A stretch of 64,000 bases of DNA from G965230065 sp965230065 (GCA_965230065.1 OZ245942.1:6696001-6760000), one strand, 5' to 3'; numbered from the stretch's first letter, positions 53,388 to 63,475 are shown. The notes: generated by a model not told the origin, from the letters alone. Program-made: numbers and translations.

Positions 53388-54794
53388 ATGCAAAAAACAT
53401 CTTTTATCGAACAGAAAATAGCTGGATGGGGTAACTTTCCGTGGGCAAAAAGCAGGATTTATCGATACCATAACCCAAATGCCGCTACTCAAATATTCGC
53501 TCAGGAAAAAAACCTGATTCCCCGTGGACTGGGCCGCAGCTATGGTGACCAGGCTATCAATGAGCAAAATGGGGTTTTGTTAAGCGAAAAACTCAATCGT
53601 TACATTGCTTTTAATAGTGAGAACGGGGAACTAACCTGTGAAGCTGGCGTAAGCTTTGCCGATATTATCGATACTTTTGCCCCCCGGGGCTGGTTTCCCA
53701 TGATTACACCAGGGACTAAATATATTTCAGTAGGCGGGGCCATTGCCAACGACATTCATGGAAAAGCACACCATGTGGATGGCTCTTTTGTCAATTGTGT
53801 GAAAGAATTCACGATACTTTTGGCAGACGGAAGGATACTAACTGCCAGCCGGGAAGAAAACGAAGATTTATTTTGGGCAAACTTTGGCGGACTCGGGTTG
53901 TTAGGCATCATTTTAACAGCCACCATCCAGCTCAGAAAAATTGAAACCACTTATTTCAGGCAAAAAGCCGTCAAGGTAAAGAACCTGGATGAACTTCTTG
54001 ATGCGTTGGACGAGTATGACCAATCGTATGCGTATTCCGTAGCCTGGGTTGATTCCTTTAAAAAAGGAAAAAATTTGGGCAAAGGCGTTCTCACACTTGG
54101 CAATGCAGCTAAATTGGATGAATTACCTCCAAAATTGAAAAAATCTCCTTTATTTGTATCTGGCCCGGCCAAGCTGGCGCTGCCACTCTACATGCCTGAG
54201 TTTTCATTGAACAGGCTTACCGTTTCTATGCTCAACAAAGTAATCGAAACCACCCAAAAAGGGGCTGCCGCATTTGCACATTACGACAAATTCTTTTACC
54301 CGCTGGATGCAATCGGACTCTGGAATAAAGGCTATGGAAAAAAAGGGTTTATCCAGTACCAGTTTGTGATTCCTTTTGAAAATGGACGGGAAAATATCCG
54401 TACCATTCTGCAAAAAATCGTAACGAGCAACCATTTGCCTTTTTTGAATGTACTCAAAAAGTTTGGTGAAGAAAATGCCAAAAGTATTTTATCTTTTCCC
54501 ATGCCGGGGTATACTTTTGCTATTGATTTTCCTGTTCGCAAAGGTTTGGAAGAACTTACCCAAACGCTGGACGATATGGTAGCAGATTTTGGTGGCAGGA
54601 TTTATCTTGGAAAAGACGCGACTTTATCGGCTGACTCTTTCCGGAAAATGTATCCACAACATGAAAACTGGCTAAATATTAAAAGAAAGTACGACCCTGA
54701 TGATAAGTTCAACTCCAATTTATCAAGAAGGCTGGCTTTGCATAACACGACCAGGCCTAAAGAACGGAAAGCAAGTGAACAACTCCATAAATAA
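53388..54794 (+). CDS. DprE1-like FAD-linked oxidase
   Basis: The 468-residue protein has the FAD-binding (VAO-type) motifs PRGLGRSYGDQA (about residues 44-55) and YISVGGAIANDIHGK (about 110-124), followed by HH at 126-127. These match DprE1 and related decaprenylphosphoryl-ribose oxidases. The cysteine targeted by benzothiazinone drugs in mycobacterial DprE1 could not be located with confidence. Expected role: oxidation of a lipid-linked pentose at C2, reversed by the DprE2-like enzyme. The two genes share a 228-base divergent promoter region with no clear elements. Confidence 0.9.
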   Translation: MQKTSFIEQKIAGWGNFPWAKSRIYRYHNPNAATQIFAQEKNLIPRGLGRSYGDQAINEQNGVLLSEKLNRYIAFNSENGELTCEAGVSFADIIDTFAPRGWFPMITPGTKYISVGGAIANDIHGKAHHVDGSFVNCVKEFTILLADGRILTASREENEDLFWANFGGLGLLGIILTATIQLRKIETTYFRQKAVKVKNLDELLDALDEYDQSYAYSVAWVDSFKKGKNLGKGVLTLGNAAKLDELPPKLKKSPLFVSGPAKLALPLYMPEFSLNRLTVSMLNKVIETTQKGAAAFAHYDKFFYPLDAIGLWNKGYGKKGFIQYQFVIPFENGRENIRTILQKIVTSNHLPFLNVLKKFGEENAKSILSFPMPGYTFAIDFPVRKGLEELTQTLDDMVADFGGRIYLGKDATLSADSFRKMYPQHENWLNIKRKYDPDDKFNSNLSRRLALHNTTRPKERKASEQLHK

Positions 54795-54803
54795 CAATAC
54801 CTA

Positions 54804-55334
54804 ATGAATATTAAAATTGGCATTATCAACGTTTCTGACCGAGCCAGTCAGGGCATTTATGAGGATATTCCCGGCAAAGCCATTGCAGAAACGCTGAATG
54901 AGTACCTCACCTCCCCATGGGAAAAAGTATATGCGGTTATTCCTGATGAACAAGACCAACTTGAAGCAAAAATGAAAGAAATGGCCGATGAGCAGGGCTG
55001 TTGTCTCATCATCACTTCTGGTGGCACGGGGCCTGCAAAACGGGATGTAACGCCTGAAGCTACGGAAGCCGTTTGCCAGAAAATGATGCCGGGTTTTGGG
55101 GAACTCATGCGGCAGGTCAGTTTACAATACGTGCCCACGGCCATTCTTTCCCGGCAAACGGCAGGTATCCGTAATCAAACGCTGATCGTAAACCTGCCCG
55201 GAAAGCCCAAAGCCATCCGCCAGTGCCTGGATGCAGTTTTTCCGGCCATCCCCTACTGCATCGACCTTTTGGAAGGTCCATATCTGGAGTGTGATGAAGC
55301 CGTAATCAAACCTTTTCGGCCCAGGTCAGCATAA
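54804..55334 (+). CDS. mog: Molybdopterin adenylyltransferase (MogA/MoaB family)
   Basis: The 176-residue protein has IGIINVSDRASQG (residues 5-17), TSGGTGPAKRDVTPEAT (about 73-89), and NLPGKPKAI (about 132-140). These are hallmarks of the MogA/MoaB/MoeA fold. It adenylates molybdopterin before molybdenum insertion. The DVTPEAT form is closer to MogA than to MoaB. It starts 9 bases after the oxidase gene, perhaps on the same transcript. No other molybdenum cofactor gene is in the window. Confidence 0.93.
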   Translation: MNIKIGIINVSDRASQGIYEDIPGKAIAETLNEYLTSPWEKVYAVIPDEQDQLEAKMKEMADEQGCCLIITSGGTGPAKRDVTPEATEAVCQKMMPGFGELMRQVSLQYVPTAILSRQTAGIRNQTLIVNLPGKPKAIRQCLDAVFPAIPYCIDLLEGPYLECDEAVIKPFRPRSA

Positions 55335-55414
55335 GCTGCAAATTTCATTCGTATTTTTCCGTTAAAAATGCCTTATTTTGGGGCATAAAGAAATAGATTC
55401 TTAAAACCTAACCT

Positions 55415-56698
55415 ATGCAAATCGATAAAAACCAAATCAGCAACCACAACGAAAAACTCCAGTCCCAACATGAAAAAAGCTTTCAGTTTCTGAGCGAAAG
55501 CTTGCAGGAAGCCGGGTACGATGTAGAAACCATTATCAACAATCTTATTGATTTTCAGGTAGGCATACCTTCCTGGGCGCTGGGTACAGGTGGTACCCGT
55601 TTTGGCCGTTTTCCCGAGGGTGGGGAGCCCCGTTCACTGGAAGATAAAATAGAAGATGTAGGCTTGCTCCATGCCCTCAACCGCTCCAGCGGAAGCATTT
55701 CCCTGCACATTCCCTGGGATATTCCTGAAGACCCTAAAAACATTAAAAAACTCACCAAAAGTTTTGACTTGAAGTTTGATGCTGTCAATTCCAATACTTT
55801 TCAGGACCAAAAATCCCAAAAGCATTCTTATAAGTTTGGTTCCCTTTCACATACCGAGAAAAAAGTAAGAAAACTGGCTATTGACCATAACAAGGAAGTA
55901 ATCAATATTGGTGCAGCACTTGGTTCGGACGCATTAACCGTTTGGCTGGCAGATGGAGCTTGTTTCCCGGGACAAAACAACTTCAAAGCTGCTTTTCAAA
56001 ACACACTGGATTCACTGGCAGAAATTTATGAGAACATGCCCAAAAACTGGACAATGCTGGTGGAATACAAACCATATGAACCTAACTTTTACTCCACAGT
56101 AATTCAAGATTGGGGAACATCTTTCTTATTGGCTTCAAAGCTAGGCAAAAAAGCAAAGTGCCTGGTAGACCTGGGACACCACCTGCCCAATACCAATATT
56201 GAACAAATTGTGGCTACCTTGCTCATGGAAGAAAAGCTGGGCGGTTTTCACTTCAACGACTCCAAGTACGGGGATGACGACCTTACGGTGGGCAGCATCA
56301 AACCGTACCAGTTATTCCTTATTTTCAGTGAATTAATAAAAGAAAAGAAAAACGGCATAGGCAAAGCACATCCGCTCTATTATATGATTGATGCCAGCCA
56401 CAACGTGAAAGACCCGCTGGAAGATTTGCTACAATCTGTAGAAGCAATGCTGATAGCCTATGCCCAAGCAATGCTGGTTGATAGCAAGCAACTGAGAAAA
56501 GCCCAGCAGGCAAACGATGTAGCCATGGCCCAAGAAACTTTGCACTGGGCATATCGTACAGATGTGCGGTCCCTGTTGGCAGAAGCCCGTTTACGTTCAG
56601 GCGCCGCCCTGGATCCATTAAACTGTTACCGCGAACTCAACGTTAGAGAACAACTTGTAACAGAAAGAGGAAAAGAAGTGATTGCCACCGGGCTATAG
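55415..56698 (+). CDS. TIM-barrel sugar isomerase (L-rhamnose isomerase type)
   Basis: The 427-residue protein matches the RhaI-type sugar isomerases. Metal-site motifs are visible in sequence order: LVEYKPYEPNFY (about residues 216-227), CLVDLGHHLPNTN (about 249-261) and GGFHFNDSKYGDDD (about 278-291). It likely interconverts L-rhamnose and L-rhamnulose or another aldose/ketose pair. There is no other rhamnose catabolism gene in the window. The start follows an 80-base gap after mog. Confidence 0.9.
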   Translation: MQIDKNQISNHNEKLQSQHEKSFQFLSESLQEAGYDVETIINNLIDFQVGIPSWALGTGGTRFGRFPEGGEPRSLEDKIEDVGLLHALNRSSGSISLHIPWDIPEDPKNIKKLTKSFDLKFDAVNSNTFQDQKSQKHSYKFGSLSHTEKKVRKLAIDHNKEVINIGAALGSDALTVWLADGACFPGQNNFKAAFQNTLDSLAEIYENMPKNWTMLVEYKPYEPNFYSTVIQDWGTSFLLASKLGKKAKCLVDLGHHLPNTNIEQIVATLLMEEKLGGFHFNDSKYGDDDLTVGSIKPYQLFLIFSELIKEKKNGIGKAHPLYYMIDASHNVKDPLEDLLQSVEAMLIAYAQAMLVDSKQLRKAQQANDVAMAQETLHWAYRTDVRSLLAEARLRSGAALDPLNCYRELNVREQLVTERGKEVIATGL

Positions 56699-56865
56699 GC
56701 GAATTCTAAAACTTCAATTTCGGTTAAAGTAAAGAGGGTAAACGTTCTCATAGAGAAACTGACAAGTAAGCAGTGGCAGTTGGCAGTGAGCATTACTGTC
56801 AACTTGTTGCTCATCATCCTTTGAAAGAGCTACAAAAATGGGAAAGCACAAATGAGAAATGAATT

Positions 56866-58803
56866 ATGTTAGCAATTAATAACTTATCATATTTTATTGG
56901 AGGGAGGGCGCTTTTTGAAGATGCAAACCTGCACATAAAACCAAAAGATAAAATCGGGCTTATTGGCCTGAACGGAACAGGTAAGTCTACCTTACTTCGC
57001 CTCATGGTTGGCGAGTATACGGCTGATGGTGGGGAAATTACCAAAAGCAACGATTGTACCATTGGTTTTCTCAATCAGGATTTGCTGTCTTACCAAACCC
57101 AGGATTCTATTTTGTCTGTGGCCATGCAGGCTTTTGGGGAAGCGGTGGAAATAGAGAAAAAAATGGAGAAAGTGCTCCACAAAATGGAAACGGCATACGA
57201 AGACAAACTGGTAGACCAGCTTTCTAAGTTGCAGGAGAAATATGAGGTGTTGGACGGGTATGCCCTGCAATCTAAAGCCGAAGAGATTTTAGAAGGGATA
57301 GGTTTTAACACAGAAGATTTGCACCGGCCTTTGCAGGAATTTTCAGGAGGATGGCGCATGCGGGTGATGCTGGCCAAGTTGCTGCTGGAAAAACCCTCAT
57401 TACTGTTACTGGATGAGCCTACCAACCACCTTGACCTTCCATCTATCCAATGGATAGAAAATTACCTGAAAACCTATGAAGGAGCTGTAATTATTGTTTC
57501 TCACGACCGACAGTTTTTAGATAATACGGCCGAAACGATTGTAGAAGTATCCAATTGTCAGTTGAATTTATATGCCGGCAATTACTCTTTCTATCTGGAA
57601 GAGAAGGAATTGCGCAACGAAATACAGAAAAATGCCTTTGAAAACCAGCAGCAGAAAATCAAACAGACAGAGCGGTTCATCGAGCGTTTTCGTTCCAAAG
57701 CCACCAAAGCCCGGCAGGTACAATCCCGGGTAAAGTCCTTAGAGCGCATGGACAAAGTGGATGATGTGATAGAGGAAAATGCGAGGGTTAATTTCAAGTT
57801 CAATTTCAAAAATGCATCGGGCAGGACGGTTTCTGAACTGAAAAATGTATCCAAAGCGTATGATACGATAGAAATCCTTCGAGATACTTCAGCCATTATT
57901 GAAAGAGGGGATAAAATAGCTTTGATTGGAGCCAATGGGAAGGGGAAATCAACCCTGCTCCGCATTATTGCCGGTACCGAGAAAGTGAGTGGAGAACATA
58001 ACCCTGGCTACAATGTAAACATGGCATTTTTTGCCCAGCATCAACTGGAAGCTCTGAATGTAAACAATGAAATTCTGGAAGAACTGAAACAGGAAGGCTC
58101 TGAAAAGACGGAACAAGAACTTCGCTCAGTGTTGGGTTGTTTCCTGTTCTCAGATGAAGAAGTATACAAAAAGATCAAGGTGCTTTCCGGGGGCGAAAAA
58201 TCCAGGGTAGCACTGGCAAAAACGCTGATTTCAGAGGCTAATTTTTTACTGCTTGATGAACCAACCAACCACCTGGATATGCAATCGGTAAACATATTAG
58301 CCCAGGCGTTGCAGCAATACCAGGGGACTTTCGTGGTAGTTTCCCACGACCGGCAGTTTATTTCAGAAATCGCCAACAAAATCTGGTACATAGAAGATAA
58401 AGAGATTAAAGAATATCCGGGTACTTATGCTGAATTTGCATACTGGATGCAGCAAAAAAATGCAGCTTCGGCCTCTTCTGCTCCTGCCCAGCAAAAAAAA
58501 GAAAATAAAAAGCCTGCTCCCAAACCTGCCCAAAGCCCACAAAACCATGAGGTGCAAAAACAGCTAAAGCAACTGAAAAAAGAATTAGGAGCAGTAGAAG
58601 AGAAAATTGAAAAGCTGGAGAAAGAGAAACAGCATTTAGAAACTGAAATGGCAAAACCCGATGTATTTGGAGATGTTGCCAAACTGGAAGATTACACCAA
58701 AAAATTTGGTGAGGTTGATGCACAAGTTAAAAGTAACACCCAGAAATGGGAAGAGCTTGTAATGAAAATTGAAGATTTGGAAAAAGAATTATCAACCGAT
58801 TAA
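56866..58803 (+). CDS. ABC-F family ATPase (ribosome-associated)
   Basis: The 645-residue protein has two ABC ATPase domains and no membrane segment. Domain 1 has Walker A GLNGTGKST (about residues 36-44), signature FSGGW and LLLLDEPTNHLD. Domain 2 has Walker A GANGKGKST (about 353-361), signature LSGGEKS and LLLDEPTNHLD. The linker between them is charged and helical, as in ABC-F proteins. A C-terminal coiled coil (about 560-645) follows a proline/lysine-rich stretch, as in Uup-like members. It acts on the ribosome. Its stop abuts the ATG of the plug-like gene. Confidence 0.95.
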   Translation: MLAINNLSYFIGGRALFEDANLHIKPKDKIGLIGLNGTGKSTLLRLMVGEYTADGGEITKSNDCTIGFLNQDLLSYQTQDSILSVAMQAFGEAVEIEKKMEKVLHKMETAYEDKLVDQLSKLQEKYEVLDGYALQSKAEEILEGIGFNTEDLHRPLQEFSGGWRMRVMLAKLLLEKPSLLLLDEPTNHLDLPSIQWIENYLKTYEGAVIIVSHDRQFLDNTAETIVEVSNCQLNLYAGNYSFYLEEKELRNEIQKNAFENQQQKIKQTERFIERFRSKATKARQVQSRVKSLERMDKVDDVIEENARVNFKFNFKNASGRTVSELKNVSKAYDTIEILRDTSAIIERGDKIALIGANGKGKSTLLRIIAGTEKVSGEHNPGYNVNMAFFAQHQLEALNVNNEILEELKQEGSEKTEQELRSVLGCFLFSDEEVYKKIKVLSGGEKSRVALAKTLISEANFLLLDEPTNHLDMQSVNILAQALQQYQGTFVVVSHDRQFISEIANKIWYIEDKEIKEYPGTYAEFAYWMQQKNAASASSAPAQQKKENKKPAPKPAQSPQNHEVQKQLKQLKKELGAVEEKIEKLEKEKQHLETEMAKPDVFGDVAKLEDYTKKFGEVDAQVKSNTQKWEELVMKIEDLEKELSTD

Positions 58804-60153
58804 ATGAAATATCCAATGCTAATAGTTAAAAACTTTTCACTCGTATTCATAGGATTCATTTTTATCATTATTAGCTGTGTTCCAGTAACTCCCACGGGTT
58901 CTTCTTCCGGCACCAGCGCATTGTCAGTTACTGAAAATGGCGTTTATCAGAACCAAGTGTTTGATGAGAATATTAAAACGGTGCAAATTTACCGGCCCGA
59001 TGAACCTTTCGTAGGGGCTGTTATACCTTTATCACAAGAGGCCAGGCTCAGGCTTGTATTTGATATACTGGAACGTGGCGATGCGTCTAATTATGATGAA
59101 CTTTTTATAAAAATTATTCATTGCAATTCCGATTGGCGCCAATCCCAAATAAGCCCATTGGACTTTTTGAGTGAATTCAATGAGTTCAGGATTAATGAAT
59201 ATGAATTCTCAGTTGATACTAAAATTCCATATACACAATATCAGTTTATGTTACCCAGGGTAAAAATGCCCGGCAATTATATAGCATTGATTTATCGTAA
59301 CCGTAACGAAAGTGATGTATTATTTACGCACCGCTTTTTAGTTTACCAAAACACAGTAGCCATTGGTGCCGAAATACTTCGTTCCAGTGGTATCAAGGAG
59401 CGGGAAACCCATCACCAAATTGAGTTTGTGGTGAACTATAGCAATTACAACATTCCCAACCCTCAAAATGACGTGCAGGTTGTATTACGCCAAAACCAGT
59501 GTTGGTACAATGCCATTGAAGGTTTACGCCCTACACAAATCAAAGAGGTTGACAAAGTACTGGAATATCGCCATTTTACCCTTGAAAACAATTTTGCTGC
59601 TGGTAACGAATACCGGTATTTTGATTTAAGGCTTACACGTGCCCTCGGGCAAAATGTTGGCAATATCAACAGAGACAAAACGCCTATTGAGGCTTATTTG
59701 CTCAAAGACGAAAGCCGGTTAGGACGCCCATACAGCCAATATGAAGATATAAATGGTTATTTTGCGGTAGGAACAACAGACACTGGCACCAGAAGCAGTC
59801 ACCTGGAAGCTGATTATATTCAAACACACTTTTTCCTGGAGTCAGCACAGCCTGTAAATGGTGACGTATACATCACTGGTGAATTTAATAACCGGGTGCT
59901 TTCACCTGAAAACCAAATGAAATATGATGCTGAGCTGAAGGGATATATGTGCAGTTTAATTTTAAAACAAGGTTTTTATAATTATCAGTATTATGTTGCA
60001 AATGGTAACAACACTCCTTCTTATCATTTTGAAGGTAGCCATGACGAAACAGAAAATCAGTATGAAATATTGATTTATCATCGCCCCCTGGGCGCCCGTG
60101 CAGATTTGCTGGTAGGGTATAAAAGACTTGTGAGCGGTGCTTTTCGAAACTGA
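58804..60153 (+). CDS. Type IX secretion plug-like lipoprotein (DUF5103)
   Basis: The 449-residue protein has a signal ending IIISC (lipobox cysteine near 23). A DUF5103-type domain follows, with VQIYRPDEPFVGAVIPLSQEARLRL near residue 60 and the beta-sandwich region up to the C-terminus. DUF5103 proteins include the Plug of the T9SS translocon, which closes the SprA pore. It begins directly after the ABC-F stop, so the two are co-transcribed. This gives the genome a further T9SS marker apart from the 20-25 kb pair. Confidence 0.9.
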   Translation: MKYPMLIVKNFSLVFIGFIFIIISCVPVTPTGSSSGTSALSVTENGVYQNQVFDENIKTVQIYRPDEPFVGAVIPLSQEARLRLVFDILERGDASNYDELFIKIIHCNSDWRQSQISPLDFLSEFNEFRINEYEFSVDTKIPYTQYQFMLPRVKMPGNYIALIYRNRNESDVLFTHRFLVYQNTVAIGAEILRSSGIKERETHHQIEFVVNYSNYNIPNPQNDVQVVLRQNQCWYNAIEGLRPTQIKEVDKVLEYRHFTLENNFAAGNEYRYFDLRLTRALGQNVGNINRDKTPIEAYLLKDESRLGRPYSQYEDINGYFAVGTTDTGTRSSHLEADYIQTHFFLESAQPVNGDVYITGEFNNRVLSPENQMKYDAELKGYMCSLILKQGFYNYQYYVANGNNTPSYHFEGSHDETENQYEILIYHRPLGARADLLVGYKRLVSGAFRN

Positions 60154-60160
60154 TAAAATA

Positions 60161-60982
60161 CTATTTATTATCAGTTACCGAATCGCTTTTCTCTACTTCA
60201 TACTTCTCTGTATTCTTTCCAGGGTCTGCCTGTGCCAAATCCAACATACCAAATCCTTTGTGGGTATATAGCCCCAGTCCATTGGTAAAAACAAATTCTT
60301 GTACCTCTTTGGCCGCATATAAAGTGAACGGGAAAGTGTAGCCTCTCACTTCATATTTTACATCCTGATCGAATAGTGGATAGATTCGGGCAAACTTTTT
60401 TTGTTGCTCCCTTATTTTGTTCAGGTAATCGTTATCAGGCACAAGCTGGAATTTATAAAAGGAAGTTAGGTCTTCAGGTTTATAATTTCCCGACTTCTCC
60501 ATGCGAATCATGGTTGAGTCGTACATCAGGTCAGAAAAAGCATCTGTCTGGGGAGAAATAAATTTTTTTGCCCGCTCATCATAAAAAGAGGGTTTTACCA
60601 ATACCAGGGGCGAAAGACATACATATTTCATCATCCCTCCGGCTTCGGTGTGCACTTCTCTTTCAACAGCTTCTGGTATTAATACCATGGTTCCCACTTC
60701 AATTTGGGGAAGAGAAAATAAGTGCTTTAAAAAATAATCGATAAAGTCCTTATTAGCAGAGGAAATTACCAGCGTCACTCTGGTAGAATAAAAGTGCAAG
60801 CCATTCCTGCTTACCTTCGTTTGCCCCTTCAGTCCTGAAAAATTGTACAGGTCAGAGTCAATGAATTGCTTTTCTCCACCTTTCACCAAAATGCCTTTAA
60901 CAATTTGAGCCAGCATGTACTGGTGATGGAAAGGAACATAAGATCCTCGGTTTTTTAAAATAAAAATGATACGTGCCCTCAC
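60161..60982 (-). CDS. cas6: Orphan Cas6-like CRISPR RNA endonuclease
   Basis: The 273-residue protein has the Cas6 layout: an N-terminal ferredoxin-like strand RARIIFIL, then FHHQYMLAQIVKGIL with histidines at 19-20. It ends in the family's glycine-rich loop GLGLYTHKGFGMLDL (about 234-248). Cas6 cuts precursor CRISPR RNA in repeats. Translation starts at GTG (60982), bounded by an in-frame TAA two codons upstream. No other cas gene and no CRISPR array lie in the window, so it is an orphan here; it may serve an array elsewhere. It is convergent with the plug-like gene. Confidence 0.8.
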   Translation of the reverse strand: MRARIIFILKNRGSYVPFHHQYMLAQIVKGILVKGGEKQFIDSDLYNFSGLKGQTKVSRNGLHFYSTRVTLVISSANKDFIDYFLKHLFSLPQIEVGTMVLIPEAVEREVHTEAGGMMKYVCLSPLVLVKPSFYDERAKKFISPQTDAFSDLMYDSTMIRMEKSGNYKPEDLTSFYKFQLVPDNDYLNKIREQQKKFARIYPLFDQDVKYEVRGYTFPFTLYAAKEVQEFVFTNGLGLYTHKGFGMLDLAQADPGKNTEKYEVEKSDSVTDNK

Positions 60983-61267
60983 TTTTTAAAAATTATATTA
61001 AAAAATTAAAGTATGCGAGTCAGGCTGTTTGTGTTAAACTGTGCAATACTAAAATTGAGATGACATCAAAGGTAATACTACAATTCAAATATGTAATTGC
61101 ACAATCAAAAAATAATAATCCGAAAGTATAACTATTTTTTTAAGTAATTACAATATATTATGCAAAAAGCTTACATGAATTCGTAATTCAAAGAGTTTGT
61201 AGTTCTTAGCTTGTAGTTTCTTATTTAAAAATTCAAAACCTTAAACTTCAAACTCCAAAATAAAAAC
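60983..61267. other. AT-rich intergenic region between cas6 and ychF
   Basis: This 285-base stretch, searched for CRISPR-like spaced repeats because cas6 is adjacent, contains none. It carries only short reiterated words near 61190-61265 (TTCAAA, TTGTAGTT), typical of low-complexity drift. It must hold the cas6 promoter and the 3' end of ychF. Confidence 0.4.
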
Positions 61268-62362
61268 TCACACATTAAACCTAAAGTGCATAATATCACC
61301 ATCTGATACTACATATTCTTTTCCCTCAATAGCTAACTTACCTGCTTCTTTGCATTTTAATTCACTGCCATATTTTTGATAATTTTCCAATTTGATGACT
61401 TCTGCCTTGATAAAACCTTTTTCAAAATCTGTATGAATCACACCTGCAGCCTGAGGTGCCCTCCATCCTCTTTCTATGGTCCATGCCCGAACTTCCTTTT
61501 CTCCGGCAGTAAAATATGTTATCAAATTGAGCAGCTTATAAGCTGCCTGGATAAGTTTATTCAAACCCGACTCTTTCATGCCATACTCCTCTAAAAATAT
61601 GGGCCTTTCATCAGGATCTAATTCAGCAATTTGGGATTCAATGGAAGCACTCACCATAACAAGTTCGGCATGCTCATTGGCAATAGCTTCTTTCAATGCC
61701 TCTACATGCTGATTACCCGTATGTAAGGAAGCCTCGTCCACGTTGGCCACATAAATTACTGGTTTGTCGGTAAGTAAAAACAAGTCATCCAATAATTCCT
61801 TATCTTCTTTGGATACATCTATATTTCTGGCATTTTTTCCAGCTTCCAGTTCGCTTTCATAAACTTTCAGTACTTCAAGGGCTTTTCTCGATTTTGCATC
61901 TCCGGATTTGGCCGTCTTTGCAAACCTTTCAACCCGTTTTTTAACAGATTCCAAATCTTTTAATTGTAATTCCTGGTCTATAACTTCCTTATCAAAAACC
62001 GGGTCAACGCTACCTGCCACATGCACCACATTGTCATCTGCAAAACAGCGAATTACATGTACAATGGCATCTACCTCGCGAATATGTGCAAGAAACTGAT
62101 TACCCAGGCCTTCCCCTTTACTGGCCCCTTTTACCAATCCGGCAATATCTACAAACTCTATGGTCGTTGGAGTCACCTTTTGGGGGTTTACCAATTCGGT
62201 CAATATGCGGAGGCGGTCATCAGGCACAGTTACCACTCCTACATTGGGTTCAATTGTACAAAAAGGGAAATTAGCTGCTTCGGCTTTGGCACTTGATAAT
62301 GCATTAAATAGCGTAGACTTACCCACATTGGGCAAGCCTACAATACCACATCGTAATGACAT
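61268..62362 (-). CDS. ychF: YchF/OLA1-type ATPase
   Basis: The 364-residue protein has Walker A GLPNVGKST (about residues 8-16), a DIAGLVKGASKGEGLGNQFL switch region (about 73-92), and, in place of the GTP-specificity NKxD, an NVDEAS motif near 203. That change is the mark of the ATP-preferring YchF subfamily. A TGS domain fills the C-terminus (about 280-364). It is a cytoplasmic ribosome-linked regulator found in nearly all bacteria. Standard length. Confidence 0.97.
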   Translation of the reverse strand: MSLRCGIVGLPNVGKSTLFNALSSAKAEAANFPFCTIEPNVGVVTVPDDRLRILTELVNPQKVTPTTIEFVDIAGLVKGASKGEGLGNQFLAHIREVDAIVHVIRCFADDNVVHVAGSVDPVFDKEVIDQELQLKDLESVKKRVERFAKTAKSGDAKSRKALEVLKVYESELEAGKNARNIDVSKEDKELLDDLFLLTDKPVIYVANVDEASLHTGNQHVEALKEAIANEHAELVMVSASIESQIAELDPDERPIFLEEYGMKESGLNKLIQAAYKLLNLITYFTAGEKEVRAWTIERGWRAPQAAGVIHTDFEKGFIKAEVIKLENYQKYGSELKCKEAGKLAIEGKEYVVSDGDIMHFRFNV

Positions 62363-62371
62363 CTAAAATAT

Positions 62372-63475
62372 TTATTTTGCTTGAAAAACATAATACTGCT
62401 TGTATCCATTGTAAAGCTCTCCAAAAATCACCCGTATAACTGTATATACAGGTATTGCAGCAATCATACCCAGGATACCCGCCAGTGTTGCACCTGCAAA
62501 GATAACAAGAAATATCTCCAGTGGATGAGCTTTTACACTTTTTGAAAAAATAAGTGGTTGGATCAATAAATTATCAACCAACTGCACAATCGCAAAAACT
62601 GAAACTATCTTAATAACCAGAAAAATGATGGCGTTACCTTCCAGCTCAACGTCTCCTGTTGAAATGCCAACGGCTATCCCGAAAATTGTTCCAAGCAAAG
62701 GCCCGGCATAAGGTATTAAATTGGCTACGGCTGCAAAGATAGCAATTGTTAAGGCATATTTAACGCCTACAATGGTTAGCCCCAAAGAGGCAATACAAAA
62801 GATAGAAAGTATTTGTAGTAAAATGCCAATCAGGTAATTGGATAGCAAGTTTTCAATTTTGTGGATTACTACAATAAAAACTTCAAAATATTGATTTGGA
62901 ATCAGCTTAATAATTTGCCTTCGAAAAATGCCGTGATCGTATAACAAAATGAAAGTAATAAAGGCTACTGCAATCACCCCCACGAATACGTTACCGGTAA
63001 AAGAAATCAGCTGGTTGAGAATTTCACCAAAACTTATAGATTGTACCAGTTCCAAAAAATTACTTCTGAGTGATTCAACAATAAAACCTTCTGCCTGGGC
63101 TGTCAGTTTATACTTGATAAAGTATTGCTCAATTGATTGAAGCGGGGAACTTATCCTGTCGTAAATATTTTCGTAATCGAGGCGTGTAATTACATTAATT
63201 TGCTCAGTAATTAATGGGATAAACAGTATTACAAATAATGATATGATAACAATAATAGCAGCAAATGAGAAAATGACTGCAAAAAACCGAGGGATTTTGA
63301 CGCCGAAAAGATGAACCTGGTTGATTTTATTGGCAAGAGGAGTAAAAATTGTTGATAGTATCAACGAAATGATAACATAGCTGAAAATCGTAGAAAAAAC
63401 CCAGGCTAAGAATATAAAACTGCACAGTATCAGTAAAAAATAGAGAAATGTTTTATTGAGCACAGCAAAGTTCAA
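62372..63475 (-). CDS. AI-2E family transporter
   Basis: The 367-residue inner-membrane protein has about seven to eight membrane segments. Conserved motifs include LIPYAGPLLGTIFGIAVG (about 254-271) and an LLIQPLIFSKSVKAHPLEIF segment (about 304-323). These mark the AI-2E (PerM/TqsA/YdiK) family, whose members export small molecules or sodium. It is upstream of ychF on the same strand with a 9-base gap. Confidence 0.94.
   Translation of the reverse strand: MNFAVLNKTFLYFLLILCSFIFLAWVFSTIFSYVIISLILSTIFTPLANKINQVHLFGVKIPRFFAVIFSFAAIIVIISLFVILFIPLITEQINVITRLDYENIYDRISSPLQSIEQYFIKYKLTAQAEGFIVESLRSNFLELVQSISFGEILNQLISFTGNVFVGVIAVAFITFILLYDHGIFRRQIIKLIPNQYFEVFIVVIHKIENLLSNYLIGILLQILSIFCIASLGLTIVGVKYALTIAIFAAVANLIPYAGPLLGTIFGIAVGISTGDVELEGNAIIFLVIKIVSVFAIVQLVDNLLIQPLIFSKSVKAHPLEIFLVIFAGATLAGILGMIAAIPVYTVIRVIFGELYNGYKQYYVFQAK

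Noticed and set aside
60983..61267. Possible CRISPR array beside cas6
   Set aside because: No regularly spaced repeats of 25-40 bases are present; only short AT-rich words recur.
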